Source: Parvibaculaceae bacterium PLY_AMNH_Bact1
Lineage (GTDB): Bacteria; Pseudomonadota; Alphaproteobacteria; Parvibaculales; Parvibaculaceae
Length of the DNA: 64,000 bases
Direction of reading: 5' to 3'
NCBI GenBank assembly: GCA_032881465.1
Contig: CP126168.1
Location: 2,356,001 to 2,420,000, forward strand
Shown here piece by piece: positions 1-8,571 of the stretch; positions within the stretch are counted from its first letter, which is position 1; every line of letters begins with the position of its first letter. The notes beneath the pieces were generated by a model that did not search any database, was not told the origin of the DNA, and saw only the letters and a list, made by a program, of their open reading frames with translations. The position numbers and the translations under genes are program-made.

Positions 1-10
1 GAGCGTCAAA

Positions 11-247
11 ATGTCAGCGCAGATCAAGCGGTCAATCACCATCTCCGGTCATCGCACGTCGATCACTTTGGAGCGGCCGTTCTGGGATGAACTGAAAGAG
101 ATCGCCTGCCGGGAAAAAATCTCTGTCACCGAACTTGTTCGCCAGATCGATGCACGCAGGGGTGCCTCGGGATCACTAACGAGTGCTATCCGGGTCTTCA
201 TTCTTGAGCAACTAAGAAAGCAGCGGTCTGTTCACAGCCAGACCTAA
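11..247 (+). CDS. Ribbon-helix-helix domain protein (RHH_4 family)
   Basis: A 78-residue protein whose opening residues (KRSITISGHRTSITLE) look like the beta-strand of a ribbon-helix-helix DNA-binding fold. They are followed by FWDELKEIA and ISVTELVRQID, which would be the two helices. This is the pattern of the alphaproteobacterial RHH_4 family, small presumed DNA-binding proteins of mostly unknown target. The ATG at 11 is the only good start in view, although the region upstream is nearly outside the window. The gene converges on the AsmA-like gene and their stop codons overlap by a few bases. DNA binding is inferred from the fold; the regulated gene is unknown. Confidence 0.8.
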   Translation: MSAQIKRSITISGHRTSITLERPFWDELKEIACREKISVTELVRQIDARRGASGSLTSAIRVFILEQLRKQRSVHSQT

Positions 248-3200
248 TTTGATGGACGCTCAACCGGCGTTGGCGCCCCTGAATCTGCTGCCCCTGGAGC
301 CGGGTCTTCAATGACCCCTTCAAGAGGCACATCCAACTCAGACCCGGCGTCCGGTCCCACGATAAGCTCGCGAAGCTCGTCCGGCAGATCTTCGATTCCT
401 GCCTCTTCGATATCCCTCACCAACAGCGCCTGTGACACAGCCTGTTGAATCGCCAAGGTATCGGTTCGACGCTCAAGCTTCTGGAACGGACCTGCGAGAA
501 CCATCGTCATCGGTGGCAGAGGCTTGTCGCCCGTCAAGCTAACATCAGTCTCTATATCAGCTTCCAAGCGCACCAGGTCAGCCAGCGCCGTTACGTCCAG
601 ACCATTTGCACCAGCAACCTCCACCTCAGCAGGCACATATTTCACGATGCCGTCATCGACGGCAAATGCCCCTTCGATCCGGTTATAAGATGCGCGACCA
701 TTGCTCATGTGCACCGCCGCAACAGCATCAAAGTCATCCATTGTAGACAAACCATCTAAGGCGGTCCGAAACGCCTCAAGATCGAAGCCGCGAAGCTCGC
801 CTTCAGTGATCGCGAGAGAGCCCTTGCCGGACAGAGACGACACCAACCCCAAGAGACTGCGCCCCTGCCCTTCGAGCTGGAGACTAGCCGTTGCTTCACC
901 GCTGGCCAATTCTTCGCCAAACAGCATCTCTGAGACACGGTCGACGGATGTATTTTCTGCAGCCAGCGTCAGTCCCAAACCTGGAACACCATCGCCTCCT
1001 TCAAACCGAGCTCCCATGGTCAAACGACCAGATGCCACTTCTGCCGTTACCGGTGTGAAAGACAAAACACCATCCGCCAAAGTCCCGTTGGCAGTAATAT
1101 CTTCCAGAACAAGGTTTGCAACGCTGGCTTTTGATATAGCGACTGTCAGAGACCCTTGTGCATCGCCAAGAGACGACCAATCCAATGGATCAGCTGACCA
1201 TAGATCAGCCCCTTCCGTGAAGAACAAGGGATCAAAGGTGACTGAGCCGAGGCTGATATTTGCGTCAACCGAAGGAATTGTCCCCTCAAAATCAACCACA
1301 CCGCCGCCCGAGGCCCTGAAGGCACCAGCAATGCCTTCTACTTCACTTAGCGAAATGCGGTCCGATGCCCATCCCAAGCCGCCACCGGCAACAAACGCAC
1401 CATCGCGAGCGTTCGCCGAGATGAGCTCAACCAAACCTCCCTGCCATCCGGCAGCTTGGCTCGCCAGTCCGAATGTCGACGCAGACATTTCAAACCGACC
1501 ATTAAACCGCGGCGAACTGAGCAGCGCCTGCGTTTTACCGGAAAGCGACCCCGTAAAATCGCCCATGGTAAATCGCAGACTGGCATCAAGAGAACCTTCC
1601 GTTTGTCCTGAAAGCTGAACGCGAACGCGCCCTGCCCCTTCAATCGGAGCCGTAGGCTCTAAACCAAACTGATCCAGTAGCCTTTGCGCAGATGGGTTTT
1701 CCAGTGCGAGGACAAGGTCGAGCTTATCCGCCGAGGGCGACGAACGCACCCGCCGTTGATTGACCACCAGCGAAACCGCAGATCCGTCTGTCTCACCGGA
1801 CATATCGAGCGATGTTATGTGGCCCTCTTCCGTCTGTTCGCCCCGCAACACATAAGCAAGCACGCCCTCATCAGCTGAAGGAACCTCAGCATCCAAAAGC
1901 AAGCTACCCATCGATACTGCAAGCCCTGTATTGATGGTTCCCTCCAGGCCGCCTGTGGCGAACGGCCCGATGTTCGAGATTGTACCTACAGCTGAAATTA
2001 CGTCCGTACCGTTGAGCATGGCCTCAAGCTGTTCAATGGACAAAACCCCATCCGAGAGTGACGCGGAGACATCAACACCAGTTAGATAGTCATCCGACCA
2101 AGCCAACCTGTCGAAACCTAGGATCAGGTTCGCGTCGAATGCGGAAAGGTCAAATGAGGTATAGTAGTTTTCGACATCAAGAAACCAGCTGACCCAGGAC
2201 GCATCGACAGACGCACCCTGAAGCTCAACACTGATAGCAGGTCGCGCACGTAGCACCAACGAAAGTCCGCCGGTAATTTGCTCACCAGTGTCCCCTTCAT
2301 TTGCCGAGGACACCGAAAGCGAATAAGCCTGAAGCAAGGACGGCTGTAGGGCGAGTTCAGACTGGACGCGAATAGGCCCTGCTCCCTCACCATAAATCCC
2401 ATCAATTGTATCAATGTAAGGTTCAGACCGGACCAACTCCCCCGCCCACCGAGCAAAAGTCTCCAGACTTCCGATCGTTGCATCCAACGCCCCATCAAAC
2501 CTTGGCACACCCTGCGGAAGGCCAAATGTGCCGGTGACACTAGCTTTCGTCTCTCCCGGAAATTCAGCCGACAGCGAGTCAAAGATAAGCTTCCCGCTTT
2601 CCAACCGAACACCTGCCTGAACATTGGATGTATGCGCAGCGCCAAAGCTCACATCCGAAACGCTTAGATTCAGCGACCCCGTTAACGTCGCTGGAATTTG
2701 CAGACTCTCCAGTGGGGTTTCCGACGCGCGCAGCCGCTCCAACACTTGGTCAACAGCAAGACGGGCTCCTGAAAAATCTGCTGCGATATTGGGTTCGTTC
2801 TGAAGATCGACTTCTATCTCCCCTCTAAATGTCGCATCTGCCACTGAGAGATCCACGTCGCGGAGAGAAAGAGTTTCGCTGCTCCCCACAAAACCAGCCG
2901 TCATTTGAAGGAATGGAGACATCTCACCTTCAACTTCAAATTGTCCAAAGGTGAAATCAAACGTGCCATCAAGACGGGCGGCCGTCGTTGCGTCCGTAGA
3001 CAGTCCAGAAAAAGAGCTGCTCCAATTATGATCAGGTGAGGCCAGATCAATGTTTACCGGGAAAGCACGGTCGCCGCCAAAAGCACCCATACCAAAGGAC
3101 AACTCGTAAGGAGCATCTTCATATTCAAAGCTGCCATCAAATCGCAACGGCCCAACAAGTGATGTCGCGGTCAATTCTCCAGCGACATTCAGAAGGCGCG

Positions 3201-3687
3201 TGGATTCATTTGAGGTTGCGTTTGTGAACCGAACCTCACCGTTTTCAAACACCATGGAGTCAAGACTGATGGCTTCTGGGTCGATGGCAACGTCAAGCGT
3301 CCTTGTGCCATTGCTGGCCCAGTTGACGATGCCGTTTTCGTCGTGACTGACATTCGCATTAAAATCCAGCACCCGGACCCGCACAACATCAATCTCTGCA
3401 CGCAAGAGAGGGGCAAGAGCAACCTCACCTTCTAGGGTCCCGACATTTGCCAGAGGGTCAGCAGCACCATCGCCACCAATCGACAAGTCTCGCAGGCTAA
3501 AACGCGGTGCAGGTAGGATAACGAAATTGATGTCTCCGCCAATTGTGACATCTCTCCCGACGGTCTCCGAAATCTGAGACTCAATCTCTGCCCGAAACGC
3601 ATTCCAGTCGACAATGCTCGGCCCCACAAGCGCAGCGAACAAAACCAGGATGACAAAGCCCGCTATATAAGAAAGAACCGAATTCAC
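244..3687 (-). CDS. AsmA family protein, large membrane-anchored
   Basis: A protein of about 1147 residues with a single N-terminal membrane segment (SYIAGFVILVLFAALVGP). It is followed by the typical AsmA opening: WNAFRAEIESQISETVGRDV, then a LPAPRFSLRDLSIGG-like strand. Long repetitive beta-rich sequence fills the rest, and an AsmA C-terminal region lies around the last 250 residues. AsmA-like proteins span the periplasm and are linked to lipid transport to the outer membrane and envelope homeostasis. The open frame extends to 3774, but I prefer the GTG at 3687: it has GGAG nine bases upstream, gives the usual short cytoplasmic N-terminus, and avoids overlap with the divergent DUF4169 gene. 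The exact lipid role is inferred from the family. Confidence 0.88.
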   Translation of the reverse strand: MNSVLSYIAGFVILVLFAALVGPSIVDWNAFRAEIESQISETVGRDVTIGGDINFVILPAPRFSLRDLSIGGDGAADPLANVGTLEGEVALAPLLRAEIDVVRVRVLDFNANVSHDENGIVNWASNGTRTLDVAIDPEAISLDSMVFENGEVRFTNATSNESTRLLNVAGELTATSLVGPLRFDGSFEYEDAPYELSFGMGAFGGDRAFPVNIDLASPDHNWSSSFSGLSTDATTAARLDGTFDFTFGQFEVEGEMSPFLQMTAGFVGSSETLSLRDVDLSVADATFRGEIEVDLQNEPNIAADFSGARLAVDQVLERLRASETPLESLQIPATLTGSLNLSVSDVSFGAAHTSNVQAGVRLESGKLIFDSLSAEFPGETKASVTGTFGLPQGVPRFDGALDATIGSLETFARWAGELVRSEPYIDTIDGIYGEGAGPIRVQSELALQPSLLQAYSLSVSSANEGDTGEQITGGLSLVLRARPAISVELQGASVDASWVSWFLDVENYYTSFDLSAFDANLILGFDRLAWSDDYLTGVDVSASLSDGVLSIEQLEAMLNGTDVISAVGTISNIGPFATGGLEGTINTGLAVSMGSLLLDAEVPSADEGVLAYVLRGEQTEEGHITSLDMSGETDGSAVSLVVNQRRVRSSPSADKLDLVLALENPSAQRLLDQFGLEPTAPIEGAGRVRVQLSGQTEGSLDASLRFTMGDFTGSLSGKTQALLSSPRFNGRFEMSASTFGLASQAAGWQGGLVELISANARDGAFVAGGGLGWASDRISLSEVEGIAGAFRASGGGVVDFEGTIPSVDANISLGSVTFDPLFFTEGADLWSADPLDWSSLGDAQGSLTVAISKASVANLVLEDITANGTLADGVLSFTPVTAEVASGRLTMGARFEGGDGVPGLGLTLAAENTSVDRVSEMLFGEELASGEATASLQLEGQGRSLLGLVSSLSGKGSLAITEGELRGFDLEAFRTALDGLSTMDDFDAVAAVHMSNGRASYNRIEGAFAVDDGIVKYVPAEVEVAGANGLDVTALADLVRLEADIETDVSLTGDKPLPPMTMVLAGPFQKLERRTDTLAIQQAVSQALLVRDIEEAGIEDLPDELRELIVGPDAGSELDVPLEGVIEDPAPGAADSGAPTPVERPSN

Positions 3688-3808
3688 TAACGACCGCTCC
3701 GCGCCCCGGCAGACACCATCATTTATCGGTGTCCTACTTGCATTATTTTTGCTCTCATCGACACTGTTGAACACTCAGTGCCATGCAGAGCCGATTGGTA
3801 GACAAACT

Positions 3809-4051
3809 ATGGATTCTAAAGGCAAAAATATAGTCGATTTCGGGTCAGCACGAAAAAACCTGAAAAACAAAAAGAAGGCAGACCAGCGTGCTGCCAAAGA
3901 AAAACAGGCCGAAGAGAACAGAGTAAAGTTTGGTCGGACGAAAGCAGAAAAAATCCGAGACAAACAGACAAAAGACCTCCAGCAGCAGCGGCACGATGGA
4001 AACAAGATAGAACCTCTATTTCCCGCCCCATCACAGGACCCCAAAGAATGA
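3809..4051 (+). CDS. DUF4169 family protein
   Basis: An 80-residue, very basic protein. It has the NIVDFGSARK opening, an Ala/Lys/Glu-rich helical middle and the conserved RVKFGRTKAEK motif that defines DUF4169 in alphaproteobacteria. The frame is open from 3749, but family members begin just before the N-I-V-x-F motif, so the ATG at 3809 is chosen. The gene overlaps the following CoA-transferase gene by four bases (ATGA), so the two are probably translationally coupled. The function of the family is unknown; the charge and helix content suggest nucleic-acid or protein binding, but nothing here proves it. Confidence 0.8.
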   Translation: MDSKGKNIVDFGSARKNLKNKKKADQRAAKEKQAEENRVKFGRTKAEKIRDKQTKDLQQQRHDGNKIEPLFPAPSQDPKE

Positions 4052-5223
4052 GCTCAAAGACCCCCACAACACCTGGTCCCTTTGCCGGCCTCAAAGTTAT
4101 TGATCTGACGCGGGTACTCGCCGGTCCCTATTGCACCATGCTTTTGGCCGACTTTGGCGCTGACGTCATCAAAGTAGAAGTGCCGGACCGGGGAGACGAT
4201 TCACGCCATATCGGTCCGTTCATCGAAGAGAAATCGACCTATTTTATGTCGCTAAACCGGGGAAAACGCTCTATCGCCTTGAACCTAAAAGACGACGAAG
4301 ACCGCATAACCTTCGAGACGCTTTTGGAGACCGCCGATGTAGTCGTGGAAAACTACCGCCCTGGCGCGTTTGATAAGCTGGGCTATGACTGGGAGACACT
4401 TCACAAAAGATACCCTTCTCTCATCCTGGCGTCTGCGAGCGGCTTCGGCCAGACCGGGCCCTATAGCAAAAGGCCCGCCTATGACATGGTGGTGCAGGCC
4501 ATGGGAGGCATCATGAGCCTGACGGGTCACGAAGGAGATCCACCGACCCGGGTGGGATCCTCCATTGGGGACATTGGTGCCGGTCTGTTCACCGCGATTG
4601 GTGTTGCTTCAGCACTTTACCATCGCGAAAAAACCGGAGAGGCGACCCGCATTGACGTCGCAATGCTGGATTGCCAGGTCGCAATCCTCGAAAACGGGAT
4701 TGCGCGCTATCTGGCCACCGGCCAAATCCCAGGCCGCTTGGGCTCACGACATCCGTCCATTGCTCCTTTCCAGGCCTTTGCAACCGCCGACCGCCACATC
4801 GTCATCGCTGCAGGGAATGACATCCTGTTTGCCCGCATGGCTAAAGCAATCGGTGCGTTGGACCTTATTGATGATGACCGCTTCGCTGACAATGATTTGC
4901 GACGCCACAATGTCGATGCTTTGTCAGAAGCCATGGAAGAAACACTGAAGACGCAGCCATCAGAGCATTGGCTCACAGTCCTAGACGATGCTGGCATCCC
5001 CAGCGGTCCAATAAACAATGTCGAACAGGTCCTGCAAGACCCGCAGGTAATCGCCAGAAACATGGTTATTCAGGCAAACGATCCAGACATTGGCCCGATC
5101 AAAATGCCAGGCAATCCAATCAAGTTCTCAGCATTTCCTGATCCCTCAGAACGCGCAGCTGCCCCCGCCCTGGATGGCGACCGGGAGGCGATACTTTCCG
5201 AAACGCAGGTGCCAAAAGCTTGA
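4048..5223 (+). CDS. Family III CoA-transferase (CaiB/BaiF)
   Basis: A 391-residue protein with the hallmark opening LKVIDLTRVLAGPYCTMLLADFGADVIKVE and the GQTGPY and PAYDMVVQAMGG blocks. It also has GDIGAG, in which the Asp at about residue 175 is the expected catalytic carboxylate that forms the aspartyl-CoA thioester. Family III enzymes move CoA between organic acids, for example formyl-CoA to oxalate, carnitine or racemised acyl groups. Length and domain layout are normal. The donor and acceptor acids cannot be told from the sequence. The start overlaps the DUF4169 stop by four bases, and a TetR regulator follows about 75 bases downstream. Confidence 0.92.
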   Translation: MSSKTPTTPGPFAGLKVIDLTRVLAGPYCTMLLADFGADVIKVEVPDRGDDSRHIGPFIEEKSTYFMSLNRGKRSIALNLKDDEDRITFETLLETADVVVENYRPGAFDKLGYDWETLHKRYPSLILASASGFGQTGPYSKRPAYDMVVQAMGGIMSLTGHEGDPPTRVGSSIGDIGAGLFTAIGVASALYHREKTGEATRIDVAMLDCQVAILENGIARYLATGQIPGRLGSRHPSIAPFQAFATADRHIVIAAGNDILFARMAKAIGALDLIDDDRFADNDLRRHNVDALSEAMEETLKTQPSEHWLTVLDDAGIPSGPINNVEQVLQDPQVIARNMVIQANDPDIGPIKMPGNPIKFSAFPDPSERAAAPALDGDREAILSETQVPKA

Positions 5224-5245
5224 TAAAGCCGTTTGCTCAGCCTAT

Positions 5246-5274
5246 TTGACAGGATATGACTGACCAGTCAGTAT
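5246..5274 (+). promoter_or_regulatory. Candidate promoter of the tetR gene
   Basis: TTGACA at 5246-5251 matches the sigma-70 -35 consensus, and CAGTAT at 5269-5274 lies 17 bases further on as a weaker -10. A palindrome fills the spacer and -10. The promoter call is inferred from consensus only. Confidence 0.5.
5259..5272 (+). promoter_or_regulatory. Palindromic operator, probably for TetR autorepression
   Basis: ACTGAC-CA-GTCAGT is an exact inverted repeat of six-base arms, of a kind often bound by TetR regulators. It lies between the candidate -35 and -10 of the adjacent tetR gene, where a bound dimer would block RNA polymerase. Confidence 0.6.
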
Positions 5275-5297
5275 TTTCCGGCAAGATGGAGCGTGCC

Positions 5298-5933
5298 ATG
5301 GATCTCAAACTTGTCGAGACCTCATCCGACCCGAAAGCCATCAAGCGGAATAATGAGCGGCCGAAACAGATATTAAGTGCCGCCATCGCGCTCTTTCGGG
5401 ACCGGGGTTTCGAGGCAACCCGCCTTGAAGACGTAGCGGACAAGGCGGGCGTCTCCAAGGCGACGATCTATCTCTATTTTGAGAGCAAAGAAGACCTGTT
5501 TTTTGCCCTCATCCGCGAAAAAGTTGTCCCCATGCTTGAGCAGACAATTGCCCAGGCCGAAGCGTTCGAAGGCCCCGCATCTGAGTTCCTGCGTCTCAAG
5601 GCCCAAAGCGTCGGGCGCTTGTTTGCACATTCTGAGCAGGGCGCCATTCTGAAGCTGGTAATCTCAGAAGCCCGCCGTTTCCCTGACCTGACGGACTATT
5701 ACCGAACGGAAGTCCCTGAGCGGGGTCTGGAAAACATTGCAAAAATGATCCGCCGAGGCATCGACGAGGGCGAATTTCGTGAATGCGATGCAAGAGCCGC
5801 TGCAACGGCCTTCATGTTCCCATTGTTAATGAACGGGATATGGATGAATTCCGTGGGCCCCGATGAAATCGTCGACCCAGATGCAGTCATTGACTTCCAT
5901 TGCGAGAACTTCATCCGCGGATTAAGTCCCTAA
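5298..5933 (+). CDS. TetR/AcrR family transcriptional regulator
   Basis: About 211 residues. The N-terminal TetR helix-turn-helix is clear: QILSAAIALFRDRGFEATRLEDVADKAG, then VSKATIYLYFESKEDLF. An all-helical ligand-binding/dimerisation half follows, resembling the TetR_C AefR-like group (AILKLVISEARRFP). The frame is open from an ATG at 5256, but that codon abuts the palindromic operator. The ATG at 5298 has GGAG six bases upstream and leaves the promoter outside the gene, so it is preferred. The gene sits between a CoA-transferase and a haloalkane dehalogenase and may control one or both. The inducer is unknown. Confidence 0.9.
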   Translation: MDLKLVETSSDPKAIKRNNERPKQILSAAIALFRDRGFEATRLEDVADKAGVSKATIYLYFESKEDLFFALIREKVVPMLEQTIAQAEAFEGPASEFLRLKAQSVGRLFAHSEQGAILKLVISEARRFPDLTDYYRTEVPERGLENIAKMIRRGIDEGEFRECDARAAATAFMFPLLMNGIWMNSVGPDEIVDPDAVIDFHCENFIRGLSP

Positions 5934-5967
5934 GGCTTCACATTCCCGTGCGCATCAACAAGTCAAC

Positions 5968-5996
5968 TTGACCCCTTTCCTCCTCCCTGTTCTGAT
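5968..5996 (+). promoter_or_regulatory. Candidate promoter of the haloalkane dehalogenase gene
   Basis: TTGACC at 5968-5973 and TCTGAT at 5991-5996 are separated by 17 bases and point toward the dehalogenase gene. An 11-base palindrome GTCAA-C-TTGAC (5962-5972) overlaps the -35. Consensus match only. Confidence 0.45.
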
Positions 5997-6006
5997 CAAG
6001 CTAGAA

Positions 6007-6023
6007 GGTTGCAATTTGCAACC
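6007..6023 (+). promoter_or_regulatory. Perfect 17-bp palindrome, probable operator of the dehalogenase gene
   Basis: GGTTGCAA-T-TTGCAACC is an exact inverted repeat. It lies about 11-27 bases after the candidate -10 and about 30 bases before the dehalogenase ATG, so it would cover the transcription start. It differs from the ACTGAC/GTCAGT operator in front of tetR, so a different regulator may bind it. Confidence 0.6.
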
Positions 6024-6053
6024 CGAATTGGACCAGAATTGGGGGGATAACGC

Positions 6054-7043
6054 ATGGCACTGGACTTCAAACTCACGCGCCGAGGTATCTTAACGGCAGG
6101 GGCCGCAGCAAGCGCCGCCACAGCACTCCCTGCCCACGCGACTGAAAAAACCATCAGCGCAGAGCCCCTACCATCAAAACGTGCCAAGGCCCTCGATCTA
6201 GAAATGTCTTACGTGGCGATAGGCCAAGGCGATCCCATTCTCTTCCTCCACGGCAATCCAACCTCGTCCTACCTCTGGCGAAACATCATGCCCTACGCAG
6301 CACCTTATGGCCGCTGCATCGCGCCGGATCTCATTGGCATGGGTGGGTCGGACAAGCGTCCATTCGTCGAGGGCGAAGACCCGGATGCCCGCTACGGGTT
6401 CTTTGAGCATCAGAAATATTTGGATGCTCTACTGGAGAATCTCGGCGTGACAGAAAACGTCACTCTGGTCATCCACGATTGGGGATCAGCGCTCGGCTTC
6501 GACTGGGCGCGTCGCAATGAGGAAAAGGTCAAAGGCATTTGCTTCATGGAAGGGTTCACCCGGCCCTTCGCCTATTCTGAGATGGATTGGTTTCCGTGGA
6601 TCATGTTCAAGTCTTTCAAATCAGGTCTTGGTGATTGGCTGGTACTCGAACAGAACATGTTTGTAGAACAGGTGCTGCCAGCATCTGTTCTACGACAGAT
6701 GACTGAGGAAGAGATGGGTCACTACCGCGAGCCCTATCTGAACGCAGGCGAAGACAGACGCCCTACCCTCACCTGGCCCCGCGAAGTCCCCTTCGATGGT
6801 GAGCCGGAAGATACGCACGCCATGGTCGTACAATTGTCAGAATGGCTGCAGACCAACGACCTGCCGAAACTCTTCGTAAATGCCGAACCAGGCGCTTTGA
6901 TCCAAGGCGAGGTCCGTGACTTCGTCCGATCCTGGAAAAACCAGGAAGAGATCACTGTACGCGGCATTCACTTTATTCAGGAAGACAGCCCCCACGAAAT
7001 CGGCGCAGCACTCGAAAAATGGATACCGAAGGTGCAGGTCTGA
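6054..7043 (+). CDS. Haloalkane dehalogenase-like alpha/beta hydrolase with Tat signal peptide
   Basis: A 329-residue protein. The mature part follows the haloalkane dehalogenase II pattern (DhaA/LinB group). HGNPTSS (66-72) supplies the halide-binding Asn68. HDWGSALGF carries nucleophile Asp142 and halide-binding Trp143. FMEGFTRP supplies the acid Glu166, and HFIQEDSP the base His306. Such enzymes hydrolyse carbon-halogen bonds to an alcohol and a halide ion. The N-terminus has a twin-arginine signal (LTRRGILTAG, then an Ala-rich stretch to ALPAHA), so the folded enzyme is probably exported to the periplasm, which is uncommon for the family. GGGGGA lies shortly upstream of the ATG. It follows a tetR gene and has its own palindrome-containing promoter region. 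The substrate is unknown. Confidence 0.9.
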   Translation: MALDFKLTRRGILTAGAAASAATALPAHATEKTISAEPLPSKRAKALDLEMSYVAIGQGDPILFLHGNPTSSYLWRNIMPYAAPYGRCIAPDLIGMGGSDKRPFVEGEDPDARYGFFEHQKYLDALLENLGVTENVTLVIHDWGSALGFDWARRNEEKVKGICFMEGFTRPFAYSEMDWFPWIMFKSFKSGLGDWLVLEQNMFVEQVLPASVLRQMTEEEMGHYREPYLNAGEDRRPTLTWPREVPFDGEPEDTHAMVVQLSEWLQTNDLPKLFVNAEPGALIQGEVRDFVRSWKNQEEITVRGIHFIQEDSPHEIGAALEKWIPKVQV

Positions 7044-7044
7044 G

Positions 7045-8448
7045 TCAGAGCGAAACGATTTTTCCAGGGTTGAGGATGTTGTGCGGATCCAGCGCCCGCT
7101 TGATAGTCCGCATCATATCGACGCCCTGACCAATCTCTTCTTCAAGAAAGGCCATCTTCCCCAGTCCGATCCCGTGCTCACCGGTACAGGTCCCTTCAAG
7201 CGCCAAAGCGCGACGCACCATGCGATCATGCAGCCGCCGCGCTTCCGCCATATCCCGGCGGTTCTCCGGGTCAATCAGCATAATCGTGTGAAAATTTCCG
7301 TCGCCCACATGCCCGACAATGGGAGCTGTGAGGAAGGAAGCGTCAAGGTCTGCCTTGGTCTCTCGAAGGCACCGAGCCAGATTAGAAATCGGCACACAAA
7401 CATCTGTTGTCATGCCCTTTTTTCCCGGCTCCAGGGCCAGCGACGCGTAATAGGCGTTGTGTCGCACCTCCCAGAGCCGCGTTCGGTCTTCCGCCTGCGT
7501 CGTCCAGGTAAAGTCTCCACCTCGATATTCCGAAGCAATCGCCGCAAACCGCTCAGACTGTTCTTTGACACTCGCATCAGTGCCGTGAAACTCCAGAAAC
7601 AGCATCGGGCTCTCTGGCAGGTCCAAATTTGAATAAGCGTTGCAGGCCGCAACCTGAACCTCATCCAACACCTCAATCCGTGCCACGGGCAAACCTGTCT
7701 GAATGGTTTCAATCACGGCATTGATGGCCCCATCAAGGCTCTCAAATGGGCAGATGCCCCCCGCAATCGCCTCCGGTATTCCTTGAAGCCGCAGCGTGAG
7801 CTCTGTGATGATGCCCAACGTTCCTTCAGACCCGACCAGCAAACGGGTGAGGTCGTACCCCGCGGCAGACTTGCGCGCCCGGCCTCCTGTCGTGACGGTC
7901 TCGCCGGTCGCTAGCACCGCAGTGACACTTAACACACTGTCCCGCATGGTGCCGTACCGCACAGCATTGGTCCCCGACGCGCGCGTCGCTGCCATACCAC
8001 CGAGACTTGCATCAGCCCCTGGATCGATAGGAAAGAACAGGCCCGTGTCTCTCAAATGGGCGTTGAGCTGTTTGCGGGTGACACCAGCCTGAACACGGCA
8101 GTCCAGGTCTGCCGCATGAACCTCAAGCACGTCATTCATCTGGGACAGGTCGATGGTAACCCCTCCCTGAACCGCACTCACCTGTCCTTCCAGAGATGTA
8201 CCTGTCCCAAACGCGATGACAGGCACCTGGGCCGCAGCACAAATCCGCACGATCTGCGCAACTTCCTCACTCGAAGCGGCAAACGCCACTGCGTCCGGCG
8301 CATGGGTTTCATGCCAGCTCTCGTCATGACCATGAGCATCGCGTATGGCGGCACTCAGCTGAAGACGGTCGCCCAGCAGGGCCACTAAATCTGAAACCAC
8401 ACCCGCCAAGCGGTCTTGGTCAGAGTTTATTCTCGCTACCTCATCCAT
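7045..8448 (-). CDS. FAD-linked oxidase, D-lactate dehydrogenase (cytochrome)/GlcD type
   Basis: A 467-residue flavoprotein with a PCMH-type FAD-binding domain: VPVIAFGTGTSLEGQ near 76-89, IDPGADASLGGMAATRASGTNAVRYG near 141-166, and GSEGTLGIITELTLRL near 206-221. An FAD-oxidase C-terminal domain follows, carrying GHVGDGNFH (near 380) and CTGEHGIGLGK (near 425), whose His residues bind metal or substrate in D-2-hydroxyacid dehydrogenases. The likely reaction is oxidation of D-lactate or a related 2-hydroxyacid with electrons passed to the respiratory chain. The size fits single-subunit D-lactate dehydrogenases better than the multi-subunit glycolate oxidase. It converges with the dehalogenase gene one base away. 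The exact substrate is not settled. Confidence 0.9.
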   Translation of the reverse strand: MDEVARINSDQDRLAGVVSDLVALLGDRLQLSAAIRDAHGHDESWHETHAPDAVAFAASSEEVAQIVRICAAAQVPVIAFGTGTSLEGQVSAVQGGVTIDLSQMNDVLEVHAADLDCRVQAGVTRKQLNAHLRDTGLFFPIDPGADASLGGMAATRASGTNAVRYGTMRDSVLSVTAVLATGETVTTGGRARKSAAGYDLTRLLVGSEGTLGIITELTLRLQGIPEAIAGGICPFESLDGAINAVIETIQTGLPVARIEVLDEVQVAACNAYSNLDLPESPMLFLEFHGTDASVKEQSERFAAIASEYRGGDFTWTTQAEDRTRLWEVRHNAYYASLALEPGKKGMTTDVCVPISNLARCLRETKADLDASFLTAPIVGHVGDGNFHTIMLIDPENRRDMAEARRLHDRMVRRALALEGTCTGEHGIGLGKMAFLEEEIGQGVDMMRTIKRALDPHNILNPGKIVSL

Positions 8449-8571
8449 AAGGACACATTAACACGGAATATGATGACAATCAGATCCGCTCCGGCCTTTG
8501 GCATGGGTGGGCACTCAGGCTATGATCGGTAAAAGCCCTCCATGTGTGGGAGTGACTGTAAGGAGTTGTCG

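Noticed and set aside
701-1618. A 305-codon open frame on the plus strand
   Set aside because: It lies antisense within the AsmA-like gene, has low-complexity Ser/Pro/Arg composition and no family pattern.
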